The notes under the pieces were generated by a model that ran no database searches, had not been told where the DNA came from, and saw only the letters and a list, made by a program, of their open reading frames with translations. The translations under genes were made by a program, and so were the position numbers. 64,000 nt of DNA from Clostridium swellfunianum. Lineage in GTDB: Bacteria; Bacillota; Clostridia; Clostridiales; Clostridiaceae. The stretch is from the NCBI RefSeq assembly GCF_023656515.1, contig NZ_JAMOFV010000006.1, positions 3,906,194-3,970,193 of the forward strand, given 5' to 3'. Positions 35,801-45,045 of the stretch are shown piece after piece; position 1 is the first letter of the stretch; each line of letters starts with the position of its first letter.

Positions 35801-36406
35801 CTAGTCTTCTTTTACAAAAAAGCTTTTAATTTCACTTAAATTATCTTGTTTTAAATCATCAGATTTAATATTTTTAACTTTAAATTCTTCTTCAGAATCA
35901 ATATCCTTTTCTTTAAGAGAATCTTCAAAGCTTGAACCGATATTATAATTTTTTATTACATCCTTTTCCAAGGTATTAAACATTTCTACTTGTGTATTCA
36001 TAAAGTTTTTAAATTTAGCTCTAAACTTTATAAACTCTTGTTTTAATTGCTCATAGTCATCATTGATTTTCATAACGTCGTTATGAGCCTTATCTAAAAT
36101 CCTCTGTGCTGATTCATTAGCAGTCTTAACTATTAAATCTGATTCTTTTTGTGCAACTTGTTTTGACTGCTCTGCAGCATTTTGCGCTAAAAGTAGAGTG
36201 TTTTGTATTGTTGTTTCCATCTTTGCATAGTGCTCTACTTTTTCATTTAGTGCACTAATTTTCTCTTTCATAGACGAATTTTCTTTATACAATGTTTCGT
36301 AATCTTCTGCAATTTTATCTAAAAATTCATCTACTTCCTCAGCAGAATATCCTCTTATTGCTCTTTTAAATTCTTTATTAGTTATGTCCATAGCTGTTAT
36401 TTTCAA
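35801..36406 (-). CDS. divIVA: Cell division/polar targeting protein DivIVA
   Basis: Coiled-coil protein that binds negatively curved membrane at poles and septa. The N-terminal membrane-binding segment MDITNKEFKRAIRGYSAEEV is typical, and two coiled coils fill residues about 25-155. The frame begins with GTG at 36415, but that codon lies in the Shine-Dalgarno AGGTGG. A TTG at 36406 (spacing 5) gives KITAMDITNKEF, as in other clostridia, with 201 residues. Last gene of yggS-sepF-yggT-ylmH-divIVA. The acidic C-terminal tail is lineage specific. Confidence 0.93.
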   Translation of the reverse strand: MKITAMDITNKEFKRAIRGYSAEEVDEFLDKIAEDYETLYKENSSMKEKISALNEKVEHYAKMETTIQNTLLLAQNAAEQSKQVAQKESDLIVKTANESAQRILDKAHNDVMKINDDYEQLKQEFIKFRAKFKNFMNTQVEMFNTLEKDVIKNYNIGSSFEDSLKEKDIDSEEEFKVKNIKSDDLKQDNLSEIKSFFVKED

Positions 36407-36419
36407 AATTACCACCTCA

Positions 36420-37190
36420 TCATATGTATTTTTTCATAGATAGCTTCAGTCTTCCTCTTTGAGTAGAACCTATCTGCTCAATAAACTTAAATTTACCATA
36501 TCCTCTTACTGTTATAACAGTACCAGCTTCAATAACCTTATCTTTTTCGTTTATATCAACATAATCAATTAATACCTTTGATGCCTGAATGAGCTCAACA
36601 GCCTTAGCCCTTGACAAGCTGCATATTGAACTAACAATACAATCAAGCCTTAAAGAAGTACTATGAAGCATAAAATCCTCATACCTGGCACTTATATTCA
36701 AATCACTATAGTCATCAATTATATCAACTTTACATGGACATCGACCTATAGAGGTTAAATTATATAAAATATAATCGCTAATCTCTTCGCTAACAGCTGC
36801 ATAACAGTTGTTTCCATCTAAGATCAAATCACCATATTTTTCTCTTTTTATCCCTAAAGCCATTATCGCTCCAAGATAATCTCTGTGATCTAAACTTTCA
36901 AATTTAGACTTGTTTTGTATTTTTATAAGCTTAGCAGGATACTTTTCAGGTTCCTCTTGAGCCATGCAAAGCATTTTTCTCTCGCTCTCTTCGAAAATGC
37001 CACAGGTGTATATATTGATATTGAAGCTCTTGTTCATATCTTTTACTATTTTCCAAACATTTGGAGGGTAAAATTCTGATGTAAATACGGGTCTTGAAAT
37101 TTTCTCTGCCAGCTTAATCTTATCATATAAATTTGATAATAAATTATCATCTTCAAACTTTATAGTACTTATAAAACTTTTCTTATCCAT
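36420..37190 (-). CDS. YlmH-type S4-domain RNA-binding protein
   Basis: Cytoplasmic protein with a C-terminal S4 domain (about residues 180-250: SRAKAVELIQASKVLI). The N-terminal part belongs to the YlmH group. In B. subtilis YlmH has been connected to ribosome rescue. The cysteine-rich GRCPCKVDIID is family-typical. At 256 residues the size is normal. It sits between yggT and divIVA, as in most Firmicutes. Confidence 0.88.
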   Translation of the reverse strand: MDKKSFISTIKFEDDNLLSNLYDKIKLAEKISRPVFTSEFYPPNVWKIVKDMNKSFNINIYTCGIFEESERKMLCMAQEEPEKYPAKLIKIQNKSKFESLDHRDYLGAIMALGIKREKYGDLILDGNNCYAAVSEEISDYILYNLTSIGRCPCKVDIIDDYSDLNISARYEDFMLHSTSLRLDCIVSSICSLSRAKAVELIQASKVLIDYVDINEKDKVIEAGTVITVRGYGKFKFIEQIGSTQRGRLKLSMKKYI

Positions 37191-37197
37191 AGTTTTA

Positions 37198-37461
37198 TTA
37201 CAAGATTACAAATACTAATCTTCTTAGCAAGCTAATAATAAAATAAGCAATGATAGGTGAAAAATCAAGCATGGACATTGGCATTAATCTTTGCTGAAGT
37301 TTTCTTGCGGGTGCCATAAAAGGCTCAGTGAAAATATGAAGTATATCTATGAACATATTCCCCCTGCCTCTATAAACCCAAGACAATATTACATCTATCA
37401 AAATGGCGTACTCTAAAAATCTAAAGAGCAAATTCAATGCATACCTTAAAGTTAAAATCAT
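37198..37461 (-). CDS. YggT family integral membrane protein
   Basis: Small membrane protein with two hydrophobic segments and the family motif DVILSWVYRG and PFMAPARKLQQRL. A TTG at 37473 is in frame, but the strong TTTTGGAGGCAAAT sits directly before the ATG at 37461, giving 87 residues. Located between sepF and ylmH, the usual ylmG position. Function: proposed role in division or nucleoid positioning, not settled. Confidence 0.9.
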   Translation of the reverse strand: MILTLRYALNLLFRFLEYAILIDVILSWVYRGRGNMFIDILHIFTEPFMAPARKLQQRLMPMSMLDFSPIIAYFIISLLRRLVFVIL

Positions 37462-37475
37462 ATTTGCCTCCAAAA

Positions 37476-37937
37476 TTATTTATTCCAATTCAAAATACCA
37501 TTGCTGCTAAGTTCATTTTTTAAGTCATTGGATACTTCAACATTTGAAGGTGACAAAATGAAAACGCCTTTTTCTACCTGCTGCAATTCTCCACTTAAGG
37601 CGTAGCAAGCACCACCAATGAAATCTAAAAGTCTTTGAGCCAGCTTTGGTTCTAGTGATGTGGTATTGACAACTACAATCTTTCTGTTTCTTAGATTATC
37701 GCATATATTTGCAGCCTCATCATAATCATTTGGCTTTATAATAACTACTTTAGCCGAAGCTGCAGTATGTATGTTTACAACATTGCTTTTTGGTTTTTTA
37801 CTTGAAGTAAATATGGACTCAACTTGAGCTACTTCTTCTTCTCTAATTATATCGTCTTTTTCTTCATTTTCTTCTAATTCTATATCCTCTTCAAGTCCTA
37901 AAAATCCCATCATTTTATTTATCATTTTTGCAGACAT
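37476..37937 (-). CDS. sepF: Cell division protein SepF
   Basis: Binds FtsZ bundles and the membrane, early in division. The N-terminal ~20 residues ([14 protein letters not shown]) form a membrane-binding amphipathic helix, then an acidic linker and the conserved SepF core with [35 protein letters not shown] and [11 protein letters not shown]. 153 residues. With no ftsA in the window, SepF may be an important FtsZ anchor, a link inferred from known redundancy. Ribosome site GGGGGAGTAAGAAA. Confidence 0.94.
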   Translation of the reverse strand: MSAKMINKMMGFLGLEEDIELEENEEKDDIIREEEVAQVESIFTSSKKPKSNVVNIHTAASAKVVIIKPNDYDEAANICDNLRNRKIVVVNTTSLEPKLAQRLLDFIGGACYALSGELQQVEKGVFILSPSNVEVSNDLKNELSSNGILNWNK

Positions 37938-37967
37938 TTTCTTACTCCCCCTACGTTTATTATTAAT

Positions 37968-38618
37968 TTATCTTCTTCCAAATATACCGGTACCGACTCT
38001 TATCATATTTGAACCTTCTAAGACTGCTATTTTATAATCATTTGTCATACCCATAGAAAGATATTTCATATGAATATTATTATATTTCTTTAACTTTATA
38101 CTATCAAATATTTGCTTCACTTGTTTAAAATAGTTGCGGCAGCTTTCCTCATCACCTATTGGAATAATAGCCATAAGCCCTTCTACCTCTACATGCTTGC
38201 AGCTTTCACAAACTTCTAATAAATGTTCAAGCTCTTGAGGTTTTATTCCTGTCTTGCTTTCTTCCTCTCCAATATTTATTTGTATAAGAACCTTTGCAGA
38301 CATATTTCTAGTACCATACTGTCTCTCAATTTCCTCTAAAAGCTTAATACTATCAAGTGAGTGTATTAGCTCAACCTTGCCTACTATATACTTTACTTTA
38401 TTTCTTTGCAGGTGTCCAATTAAATGCCATCTAATATCCTTAGGCAGTTTGTCATTTTTATCAAGCAGTTCCTGAACTCTATTTTCTCCGAAATTTCTTA
38501 TGCCACAATCATAAGCTTCATTAATCTCTTGAACGCTTTTATACTTTGAAACTGCTATTAAGGTTATATCATCAGTTAAGCCATCCTTTATGGTTTTTAT
38601 TTTATCAGCTATAGACAA
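37968..38618 (-). CDS. yggS: YggS family pyridoxal phosphate homeostasis protein
   Basis: PLP-binding single-domain barrel (PROSC/YlmE). The PLP lysine is in LIAVSKYKSVQEINEAYD, and FGENRVQELLDK, WHLIGHLQRNKVKYIV and the C-terminal RVGTGIFGRR are hallmarks. 216 residues. TTG start at 38618 with AAAGGAGACGGTAATA. First gene of the yggS-sepF-yggT-ylmH-divIVA block. A sigma-H-like promoter element lies upstream (38694-38718). Confidence 0.93.
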   Translation of the reverse strand: MSIADKIKTIKDGLTDDITLIAVSKYKSVQEINEAYDCGIRNFGENRVQELLDKNDKLPKDIRWHLIGHLQRNKVKYIVGKVELIHSLDSIKLLEEIERQYGTRNMSAKVLIQINIGEEESKTGIKPQELEHLLEVCESCKHVEVEGLMAIIPIGDEESCRNYFKQVKQIFDSIKLKKYNNIHMKYLSMGMTNDYKIAVLEGSNMIRVGTGIFGRR

Positions 38619-38693
38619 TATTACCGTCTCCTTTAAATTTATTGTAGAAATAAAAACTTATTAATACACAATAAATTAAATTATATTATTATT

Positions 38694-38718
38694 ATTCTTC
38701 AAAAATTCGAAAACTCCT
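38694..38718 (-). promoter_or_regulatory. Sigma-H-like promoter of yggS-sepF-divIVA
   Basis: Minus strand GAAGGAGTT (AGGAGTT at 38712-38718), 11-nt spacer, GAAGAAT (38694-38700), agreeing with sigma-H RNNGAAT for -10 and, with one base off, RNAGGAWWW for -35. A near-identical element with the same spacing precedes mraZ. Confidence 0.55.
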
Positions 38719-38746
38719 TCAATTCAACTATATTTTTTAATAAAAT

Positions 38747-38785
38747 TTAACCTGTCATTAAAATTTTATAATTATGACAGGTTAA
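38747..38785 (-). terminator. Hairpin after the distal DUF881 gene
   Basis: TTAACCTGTCAT (38747-38758) pairs perfectly with ATGACAGGTTAA (38774-38785). On the minus strand a U-poor AAATTTTATT follows, so termination is likely but weak. It marks the border between the ftsQ block and yggS. Confidence 0.65.
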
Positions 38786-38797
38786 ATCTTATTATCC

Positions 38798-39523
38798 CTA
38801 TTTTACTGACTTAATAAAATTCCTATTTAATTCATGATAGTATCCTTGAATTTTAATATTCTCAGATTCTTTAACTTCAACATTTATCCCTCTATTTATC
38901 ATCTCTTTTAAATAGTGTTCATCAGCTAGCATAAACTGCCTAAGCCCATCCTTGTTTCCAATAGCGCTAATATAAAAAGGGGATGCAATCTTTACTCCAT
39001 TTATATTTAGCAGAGGTCCGTCGCAGATTACTTCACTGCTTTCAACAATTCTTTGACCATTAACAGCTATAGCTTCAGCACCTGCATTTCTAAGATCGTT
39101 TATTATATAAGTAATATCATAGTTGTGAACTATTTTAAACAAGATGTCTGGATCATCCTCATTGTAGAATAAATCATTGCTAAGATCTTTAAGAGTTATC
39201 ACTATTCCTTGCCCTTCTACATCCATTTGCCCAAGAAGCATCTTATTTCTATCAAGCTCATTTTGTATCTCGCCTACAACGTTATTTGAACCTTCCTTAT
39301 TATAGTTGATTTTTCTCAGTTTATCATACAACTCTTCATAAATATCCTGCATGTTGCTAATATCAGTTCTAAGTTTGTTTCTTTGATTGTATGCATCTTG
39401 ATATTGTTTTGTTGTTAAAAATACTCTATTATAAGTCCTATTAAAGTTAATATTTAATGATATTAGTATTCCAACTATTATTGAAGCAATGAAAACAAAT
39501 AATGATGCCTCATTATTTTTCAT
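38798..39523 (-). CDS. DUF881 family protein (YlxX/YlxW-like)
   Basis: Division-cluster protein of unknown function. One N-terminal membrane segment (about residues 7-24), a coiled coil of about 60 residues and a conserved C-terminal domain with VEGQGIVITLKDL, YIINDLRNAGAEAIAVNGQR and GPLLNINGVKIASPFYISAIG. 241 residues. The start overlaps the sbp stop (ATGA). A second, related DUF881 gene precedes sbp, so the two are paralogous. Confidence 0.85.
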   Translation of the reverse strand: MKNNEASLFVFIASIIVGILISLNINFNRTYNRVFLTTKQYQDAYNQRNKLRTDISNMQDIYEELYDKLRKINYNKEGSNNVVGEIQNELDRNKMLLGQMDVEGQGIVITLKDLSNDLFYNEDDPDILFKIVHNYDITYIINDLRNAGAEAIAVNGQRIVESSEVICDGPLLNINGVKIASPFYISAIGNKDGLRQFMLADEHYLKEMINRGINVEVKESENIKIQGYYHELNRNFIKSVK

Positions 39524-39873
39524 TTAACCACCTCATTGTGTGATTTAGCTTTTTCAAGCATTAGCCTCCTAATAATTGCAAAGTTATCAAATATTCTTCC
39601 TCCAAACACTATTACTGCAGCCAGATAAATTGGAACATTAAGTTTATCACCTAAATAAGCAAGCGCAGCAGCCAAAACAGCATTACCGAAGAAACCTGAA
39701 ATAAACACATCTGCCCTAAAATTCTTTGAAAGAGCTGCCCTTAGTGCCCCAAAAACAGAATCCAAGCATGCCAATATTGCAACAGACATGTATGGTGAAA
39801 ATTTATCAGGTATATTTATATCCCAAAATACTCCTGCAATAATACCTAACAATAATCCTATAAATGCTATCAT
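39520..39873 (-). CDS. sbp: Small basic protein (Sbp/DUF1290 family)
   Basis: Integral membrane protein of 117 residues with about three hydrophobic segments. AILACLDSVFGALRAALSKNF and FGGRIFDNFAIIRRLM are the family's conserved stretches. Usually located between divIB/ftsQ and ftsZ in Firmicutes. The biochemical role is unknown. Flanked by the two DUF881 genes. Confidence 0.9.
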   Translation of the reverse strand: MIAFIGLLLGIIAGVFWDINIPDKFSPYMSVAILACLDSVFGALRAALSKNFRADVFISGFFGNAVLAAALAYLGDKLNVPIYLAAVIVFGGRIFDNFAIIRRLMLEKAKSHNEVVK

Positions 39874-39882
39874 TTAATCACC

Positions 39883-40599
39883 TCATTTTTGCTTTACTGG
39901 TTTTGCATATTCAAATTTAAAACTTTTGTTGTATTTTTTTATTGTTATATTATCTGACTTTTCGTAAGTAATCTTGCTGACGGTTTTAAATTCATTAAGA
40001 GCACCTGGAAAAGTAAATACACTATATAGCACATCTTTATCACCTATAGCTTTTATAGTTATTCTATCCATTGGTGAAACTTTTTCTCCATTTATCCTAA
40101 TATCACTCCCTGATACTACTATACCAGTTCTTGGAGTTATCCTAATATCATTTATAGAAACAGCTTCTGCTCCTCCTGCTATAAGATCATTAACAATATA
40201 AACCAAATGTTTGTCTGTTATTCTTTCTGCCTGTAAATCGCTTCCTAAGATGCTTTTGTTAGGAGTTAAATATACAACAACACCAGGTCCTTGAACGTCC
40301 TTAGTTCCTGTGAGAAGTCTTGTAGTCTCAAGTTCTTCAAGGAGCGCCTTTGACTCATCGTTTTTATTTGCTGCAGCCTCTTCATAGCTTTTCAGCTTTC
40401 CTTGCAAATCATCGATGTTCTTTTGCATTTGTTCTTTTTGCTTTTTATATTGCTCTATTTCAATAGTTATATCACTATTAGTTTCTGGAGCCTTAAATAC
40501 TTTTGCTTGATTATTTAGTATTTTAAACTGATAAGCAAGCATAAATCCAAGAATACAGCAAACTAAAGCAACAGAAATTTGTGAAGTGTACTTCTTCAT
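39883..40599 (-). CDS. DUF881 family protein (YlxW-like)
   Basis: Membrane segment near the N-terminus (about residues 7-24), coiled coil (about 45-80) and DUF881 core with TKDVQGPGVVVYLTP, LVYIVNDLIAGGAEAVSIND and ITIKAIGDKDVLYSVFTFPG. 238 residues. Ribosome site AGGAGGAAAACA. Paralogue of the product of 38798-39523. It lies directly after ftsQ, the usual place. Confidence 0.86.
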   Translation of the reverse strand: MKKYTSQISVALVCCILGFMLAYQFKILNNQAKVFKAPETNSDITIEIEQYKKQKEQMQKNIDDLQGKLKSYEEAAANKNDESKALLEELETTRLLTGTKDVQGPGVVVYLTPNKSILGSDLQAERITDKHLVYIVNDLIAGGAEAVSINDIRITPRTGIVVSGSDIRINGEKVSPMDRITIKAIGDKDVLYSVFTFPGALNEFKTVSKITYEKSDNITIKKYNKSFKFEYAKPVKQK

Positions 40600-40623
40600 T
40601 GTTTTCCTCCTATAAATCTAAAG

Positions 40624-41391
40624 CTATTTTTCAATGTATACTACAGGATTCCCTTCGAAGCTTACATCAATATAGCCCTTTTGGTCTTTTAAATCATTAT
40701 TTTCAATAATATTAAAAGCTAAATTCAACTTTTCCTTAATATTGCCAGTTCCTAATTTAATTGAAATATCATTACATTTAACAATAGTATTTAACGAATC
40801 AGACAAATTCACAGATGTAATTTCAATGCTGCTGGTATTCAGGGTTATCAACTCTGTTATAGTCCCTATGTCATTAATTTTTCTTTTATCTTCTTTTATA
40901 ACAGGTTCACCAAGTTTCGTTTCAACTAAATCAAAACCTTCAAGACTTGTTAGCTTCATGCCGGAAATATCATCTTTTTCTTCCAAAACAATTCCATTTT
41001 TATCAATTATTAAAAAATTGTTATCGCGTTTTCCATAAAAGACAGCCTGTCTTTCACTCACTGATACAACTATTGTATTAGGCAGCTTTCTTTTAATATC
41101 TGCCTTTAATATATACGGATTTTTCAATACATTAGTTCTTATATTTTTAAGATTTAAATAAAAAATATTCGTTCCGATAATATCTTTAACCATATTTTCT
41201 ATTTCATCACTGTTAACTATGCTGTTATTGATTATTTTTATATTGGATACATTGAAATAAGTAAGCTTCAAGCATAAAGTAACTAAAACAGAAATAAGAA
41301 GCACAGAAAATATGACCGTTCTCTTTATAGCCCTTTTTTGTCTTCTCTTTATTATTAATTCATTATTTGTGCTAATTTGAGTTTGTCTCAA
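40624..41391 (-). CDS. ftsQ: Cell division protein FtsQ/DivIB
   Basis: Bitopic division protein that binds FtsL and FtsB-like partners at the septum. After a basic cytoplasmic tail (about 1-25) a membrane helix (about 28-46) leads to the POTRA domain with LTYFNVSNIKIINNSIVNSD and LKADIKRKLPNTIVVSVSER. 255 residues. TTG start at 41391 with AAGGTGTGATAATAAA. An imperfect hairpin (41492-41522) and the ftsW terminator lie upstream. Confidence 0.9.
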   Translation of the reverse strand: MRQTQISTNNELIIKRRQKRAIKRTVIFSVLLISVLVTLCLKLTYFNVSNIKIINNSIVNSDEIENMVKDIIGTNIFYLNLKNIRTNVLKNPYILKADIKRKLPNTIVVSVSERQAVFYGKRDNNFLIIDKNGIVLEEKDDISGMKLTSLEGFDLVETKLGEPVIKEDKRKINDIGTITELITLNTSSIEITSVNLSDSLNTIVKCNDISIKLGTGNIKEKLNLAFNIIENNDLKDQKGYIDVSFEGNPVVYIEK

Positions 41392-41532
41392 TTTATTATC
41401 ACACCTTATACTTTAGTAATTAGAATTCTACTATATATAATACCACTTAATGAAACTAAATTCATTATGTTTAGGAAGAATTTTTATTAATAATGAGAGA
41501 AATTTGTTAAATTTTTCTCATTCGAAAATCAA

Positions 41533-41563
41533 GTTAAAAAAGCATTGCGGTTAAGCAATGCTT
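41533..41563 (-). terminator. Terminator after ftsW
   Basis: Perfect 9-bp stem AAGCATTGC (41540-41548) with its complement (41555-41563) followed by TTTTTTAAC on the minus strand. It separates mraZ-ftsW from ftsQ. Confidence 0.85.
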
Positions 41564-41565
41564 CA

Positions 41566-42666
41566 TCAATTATTACATTGTCGTGATATGTTTAGAACAA
41601 TTCCCACTCCCATGAGATTAAAAACTAAAGCTGATCCTCCGTAACTAATGAAAGGAAGTGGTACCCCTGTTACAGGCATTGAACCAGTTACAACTGCTAT
41701 GTTAATAACAGCCTGAACAGCTATTACAGAAGTAATCCCAATGGCAAGTAAAGTTCCGTATGTATCCTTTGCTCTCATTGCTGTCCTGATGCCTCTCCAA
41801 ATAACAACTAGAAATAATATTATTATTAAAGTACATCCAATCAAGCCAAGCTCTTCTCCTACAATGGAAAAAATGAAATCAGTATGAGGCTCAGGTATGT
41901 AGTAAGCCTTCTGTCTCGATTTTCCTAAAGTAACACCAGTTATACCACCTGCACCAAAGGCTAGCAGAGATTGAATAAGCTGATATCCATCTCCTCTTGG
42001 GTCTGCCCAGGGATCAAGGAAACTTGTAAATCTAGCCAATCTATATGGAGCTAATAGAATACCGAGTACACCTAAAGCTCCAACCATTCCAAGTATTTCA
42101 AAGAAGTGCAGCCATCTTGCTCCTGCAACAAACAACACTATCATTGTAACAATCATTATAACCGTAGCAATACTTAAGTTAGGCTCCATAAGAATTAAAG
42201 CAGCATAAAAACCAGATACTATAAGGTATGGCAGTATGCCATAAATAAAGCTTTTAATCTTTTCCCCTTTATACTCAATGCTCTTTGCCATATAAAGAAC
42301 TACAACATATTTTGCAATCTCAGATGGCTGAAGAGCGAACGGACCTAATGGAATCCACCTACTAGCTCCATTAACTGCAGGAGTAAATAATACTACGATT
42401 AAAAGTCCTATAGTAACAATCATGAAAATATTTGTTAATTTTTTTAGTTTATGATAATCAGTTCTTATAACTAAAGCCATTGCAAAAATACCAGCTATAG
42501 CAAAGGCGCCCTGCCTCTTTAAATAATACATACTGTCATTTTTCCTAAAGAAAGAACTGTAGGAGCTGGCGCTAAAAACCATAACCACACCAATTGCTAC
42601 CAGTATCATTATTGATGAAAACAAAATAAAGTCGATATTCCCCATTTTTACATTGGATTTTTTCAT
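41566..42666 (-). CDS. ftsW: FtsW/SpoVE SEDS-family peptidoglycan glycosyltransferase
   Basis: Ten-segment membrane protein of the SEDS family that polymerises lipid II together with a class B penicillin-binding protein. It has FTSFLDPWADPRGDGYQLIQS and the extracytoplasmic motif EPHTDFIFSIVGEELGLIG, then VTGSMPVTGVPLPFISYGGS. 366 residues. In clostridia the gene between mraY and ftsQ is often called spoVE; FtsW and SpoVE cannot be told apart by sequence here. Its partner may be SpoVD at 46682. Confidence 0.93.
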   Translation of the reverse strand: MKKSNVKMGNIDFILFSSIMILVAIGVVMVFSASSYSSFFRKNDSMYYLKRQGAFAIAGIFAMALVIRTDYHKLKKLTNIFMIVTIGLLIVVLFTPAVNGASRWIPLGPFALQPSEIAKYVVVLYMAKSIEYKGEKIKSFIYGILPYLIVSGFYAALILMEPNLSIATVIMIVTMIVLFVAGARWLHFFEILGMVGALGVLGILLAPYRLARFTSFLDPWADPRGDGYQLIQSLLAFGAGGITGVTLGKSRQKAYYIPEPHTDFIFSIVGEELGLIGCTLIIILFLVVIWRGIRTAMRAKDTYGTLLAIGITSVIAVQAVINIAVVTGSMPVTGVPLPFISYGGSALVFNLMGVGIVLNISRQCNN

Positions 42667-42681
42667 ATTGGACGTATCCTC

Positions 42682-43647
42682 CTAGATAATTGCTGGTAAG
42701 GATAAAAATGCTACTAAACATAAAATAACGGTAATTATTGAAAACAATGAAACTATCTTTGTTTCATGCCAACCTGATAATTCAAAATGATGATGGAGCG
42801 GGCTCATTTTAAATACTCTTTTACCTGTAAGTTTAAATGACGCAACCTGTATTATTACTGACAAAGTTTCCACAGCATATACTCCACCTACTATTATAAC
42901 CAATAATGGGAGTTTTAGTATCAAAGCTATAGAAGCAATTGCTCCCCCTAATGCCAACGAACCAGTATCTCCCATAAACACTTGAGCCGGGAACGCATTA
43001 TATCTTAGGAAACCAAGCAAAGATCCAGCGATTACGCCGCAGAATATTGCTAAGTTGTAATGACCAAGTCCAAAACTTACTAAGGCAAAGAAAGTCATAA
43101 CTAATAGCGTTACAGAAGTAGCTAAACCATCCAAACCGTCCGTTAAGTTTACTGCATTAGTAGTAGCAGCATAGTATAGTACTACAAATGGTATATACCA
43201 TATTCCTAAATCAAAGTTTATTTGAGTAAAAGGTATAAAAATTTTAGTTCCTATTTTTGGACTAGTAGCAGCATAATAGCCTAGAACACCAGATACTATA
43301 ATGAGTAGTATCATTTTTTCTGCTGCTCTTAATCCAAGATTCTTTTTATGTATTATCTTTAAACCATCATCTAATGCACCTATTATTCCAAAGGCTATAA
43401 AAGAATAAAGAGCTATCATTGCTTCATCACTAGGCTTATTTATTAGAATAGCCATAGTGATAAAGGAAGAAATTATGAATATAATACCTCCCATAGTAGG
43501 AGTTCCAGCTTTTTTCTGGTGGCTTTTAGGCCCCTCTTCTCTTATATTTTGGCCAAACTTTAACCTGTGAAGAAGCGGTATTAAAATCGGTCCTAGTATG
43601 GATGAAATAAAAAATGCTATTAAAACAGCATAAACAATTTTATACAT
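42682..43647 (-). CDS. mraY: Phospho-N-acetylmuramoyl-pentapeptide-transferase
   Basis: Integral membrane transferase making lipid I from UDP-MurNAc-pentapeptide and undecaprenyl phosphate. It has about ten membrane segments. The diagnostic [29 protein letters not shown] and [19 protein letters not shown] carry the conserved aspartates, and the C-terminal [12 protein letters not shown] has the His triad. 321 residues. Tight spacing to murF and ftsW. Confidence 0.97.
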   Translation of the reverse strand: MYKIVYAVLIAFFISSILGPILIPLLHRLKFGQNIREEGPKSHQKKAGTPTMGGIIFIISSFITMAILINKPSDEAMIALYSFIAFGIIGALDDGLKIIHKKNLGLRAAEKMILLIIVSGVLGYYAATSPKIGTKIFIPFTQINFDLGIWYIPFVVLYYAATTNAVNLTDGLDGLATSVTLLVMTFFALVSFGLGHYNLAIFCGVIAGSLLGFLRYNAFPAQVFMGDTGSLALGGAIASIALILKLPLLVIIVGGVYAVETLSVIIQVASFKLTGKRVFKMSPLHHHFELSGWHETKIVSLFSIITVILCLVAFLSLPAII

Positions 43648-43662
43648 AATTCTATCCCCTCT

Positions 43663-45045
43663 TTAGCAATTTAACAGCTTAAGCTTATTAACTATACTTT
43701 CAAACTTCATAGACCTGGATGCCTTTACTAAAACTACATCCTTTTCCTTTATAATACTTTGCAGATATTCAGCTGCTTTTTCATTACTATCAAATTGCAT
43801 AAATTTTCTGTCCTCATTAAAGCCTTCTTTAAAAGCTTCGCTAAATTCTCCTATAGTTATCAGCAGGTCAATATTCCTAGCTGCGACATACGTTCCAACC
43901 TCTTTATGAAGCATATACCCTTCTTCTCCAAGTTCTTTCATAGTCCCTAAGATTGCAATCTTTCTATGTCCCGAAGCATTTTCTAAAACTTCTAATGCAG
44001 CCTTCATAGAGTCAGGACTAGCATTATAGCAGTCGTCAATTATTGTAAATTTACTACCTTTTACTACATCAAGCCTCATAGAAGTAAATTCGAGTAAAGA
44101 ACTTCCTTCTATCATTTCTTCATAACTCACATTAAGTGCTTTTCCGCAAGCTATAGCAAGAAGTGAATTTTGCACATTATGCTTTCCTGGTATAGAAATA
44201 CTGAACTCAGGGCTAATAGTGTTACTTTTTTCTTTAACTTCAAAGCTTATGCTGTCTTCATTTAAAACTATATTTTCAGCTATATAATCAGCAGTTTTTT
44301 CTTCAGTACTTATTCTAAAAATATGGTAGTTTTCAGAATCAATCGTTCTTAATAAATCATTATCGTGATTTACTATCAATATACTCTTTTCATTAAAGAA
44401 ATCTGTTATCTCCAATTTAGCCTTTAGTATATTTTCTCTTGTTTTTAAATACTCAATATGCGATACACCTATATTTGTAATTATAGCTATATTAGGCCTT
44501 GCAACATCAGCAAGTCTGTGAATCTCACCAAGATTACTCATGCCCATTTCAAGAACAGCAACATCATATTCATCTGTTAATTTAAATATCATAAGAGGAA
44601 GTCCTATTTCATTATTGAAATTCCCATTAGTTTTAAACACTTTGTATTTTGAGCTAAGCATAGAAGCAACTAAGTCTTTTGTTGAAGTTTTTCCAGTTGA
44701 ACCGGTTATGCCAACAACTTTTATTCTCAGCTTGCTTCTATAGTGCTTAGCAAGCTGTAGAAGAGCTATCTTTGTATCAGCTACCTTTATAATCGCTGTA
44801 TCCTTATGAAATTTGTCAGCCTCACATAAAATCTCATCAACTATGCATATGACAGCTCCTTTATTGCTTGCCTCTGCCGCAAAGGCATTTCCATTAAAAT
44901 TTTCACCTTTAATAGCAACAAAAATGCTGTTTTTTTGTATAGTTCTTGTATCTATTCCAAGAGCTTCAAGTTCTATTTCATTTCCTTCTTTAATTATTTC
45001 TCCATTTACTGCCTCTACAATTTCATTTAGGGACAAATTCAACAT
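43663..45045 (-). CDS. murF: UDP-N-acetylmuramoyl-tripeptide--D-alanyl-D-alanine ligase
   Basis: Adds D-Ala-D-Ala to the UDP-MurNAc-tripeptide. ATP-binding loop VVGITGSTGKTSTKDLVASM, the central GMSNLGEIHRLA and IPGKHNVQNSLLAIACG, and C-terminal DDCYNASPDSMKAAL all fit MurF. 460 residues. Start adjoins the murE stop with no gap. Confidence 0.97.
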   Translation of the reverse strand: MLNLSLNEIVEAVNGEIIKEGNEIELEALGIDTRTIQKNSIFVAIKGENFNGNAFAAEASNKGAVICIVDEILCEADKFHKDTAIIKVADTKIALLQLAKHYRSKLRIKVVGITGSTGKTSTKDLVASMLSSKYKVFKTNGNFNNEIGLPLMIFKLTDEYDVAVLEMGMSNLGEIHRLADVARPNIAIITNIGVSHIEYLKTRENILKAKLEITDFFNEKSILIVNHDNDLLRTIDSENYHIFRISTEEKTADYIAENIVLNEDSISFEVKEKSNTISPEFSISIPGKHNVQNSLLAIACGKALNVSYEEMIEGSSLLEFTSMRLDVVKGSKFTIIDDCYNASPDSMKAALEVLENASGHRKIAILGTMKELGEEGYMLHKEVGTYVAARNIDLLITIGEFSEAFKEGFNEDRKFMQFDSNEKAAEYLQSIIKEKDVVLVKASRSMKFESIVNKLKLLNC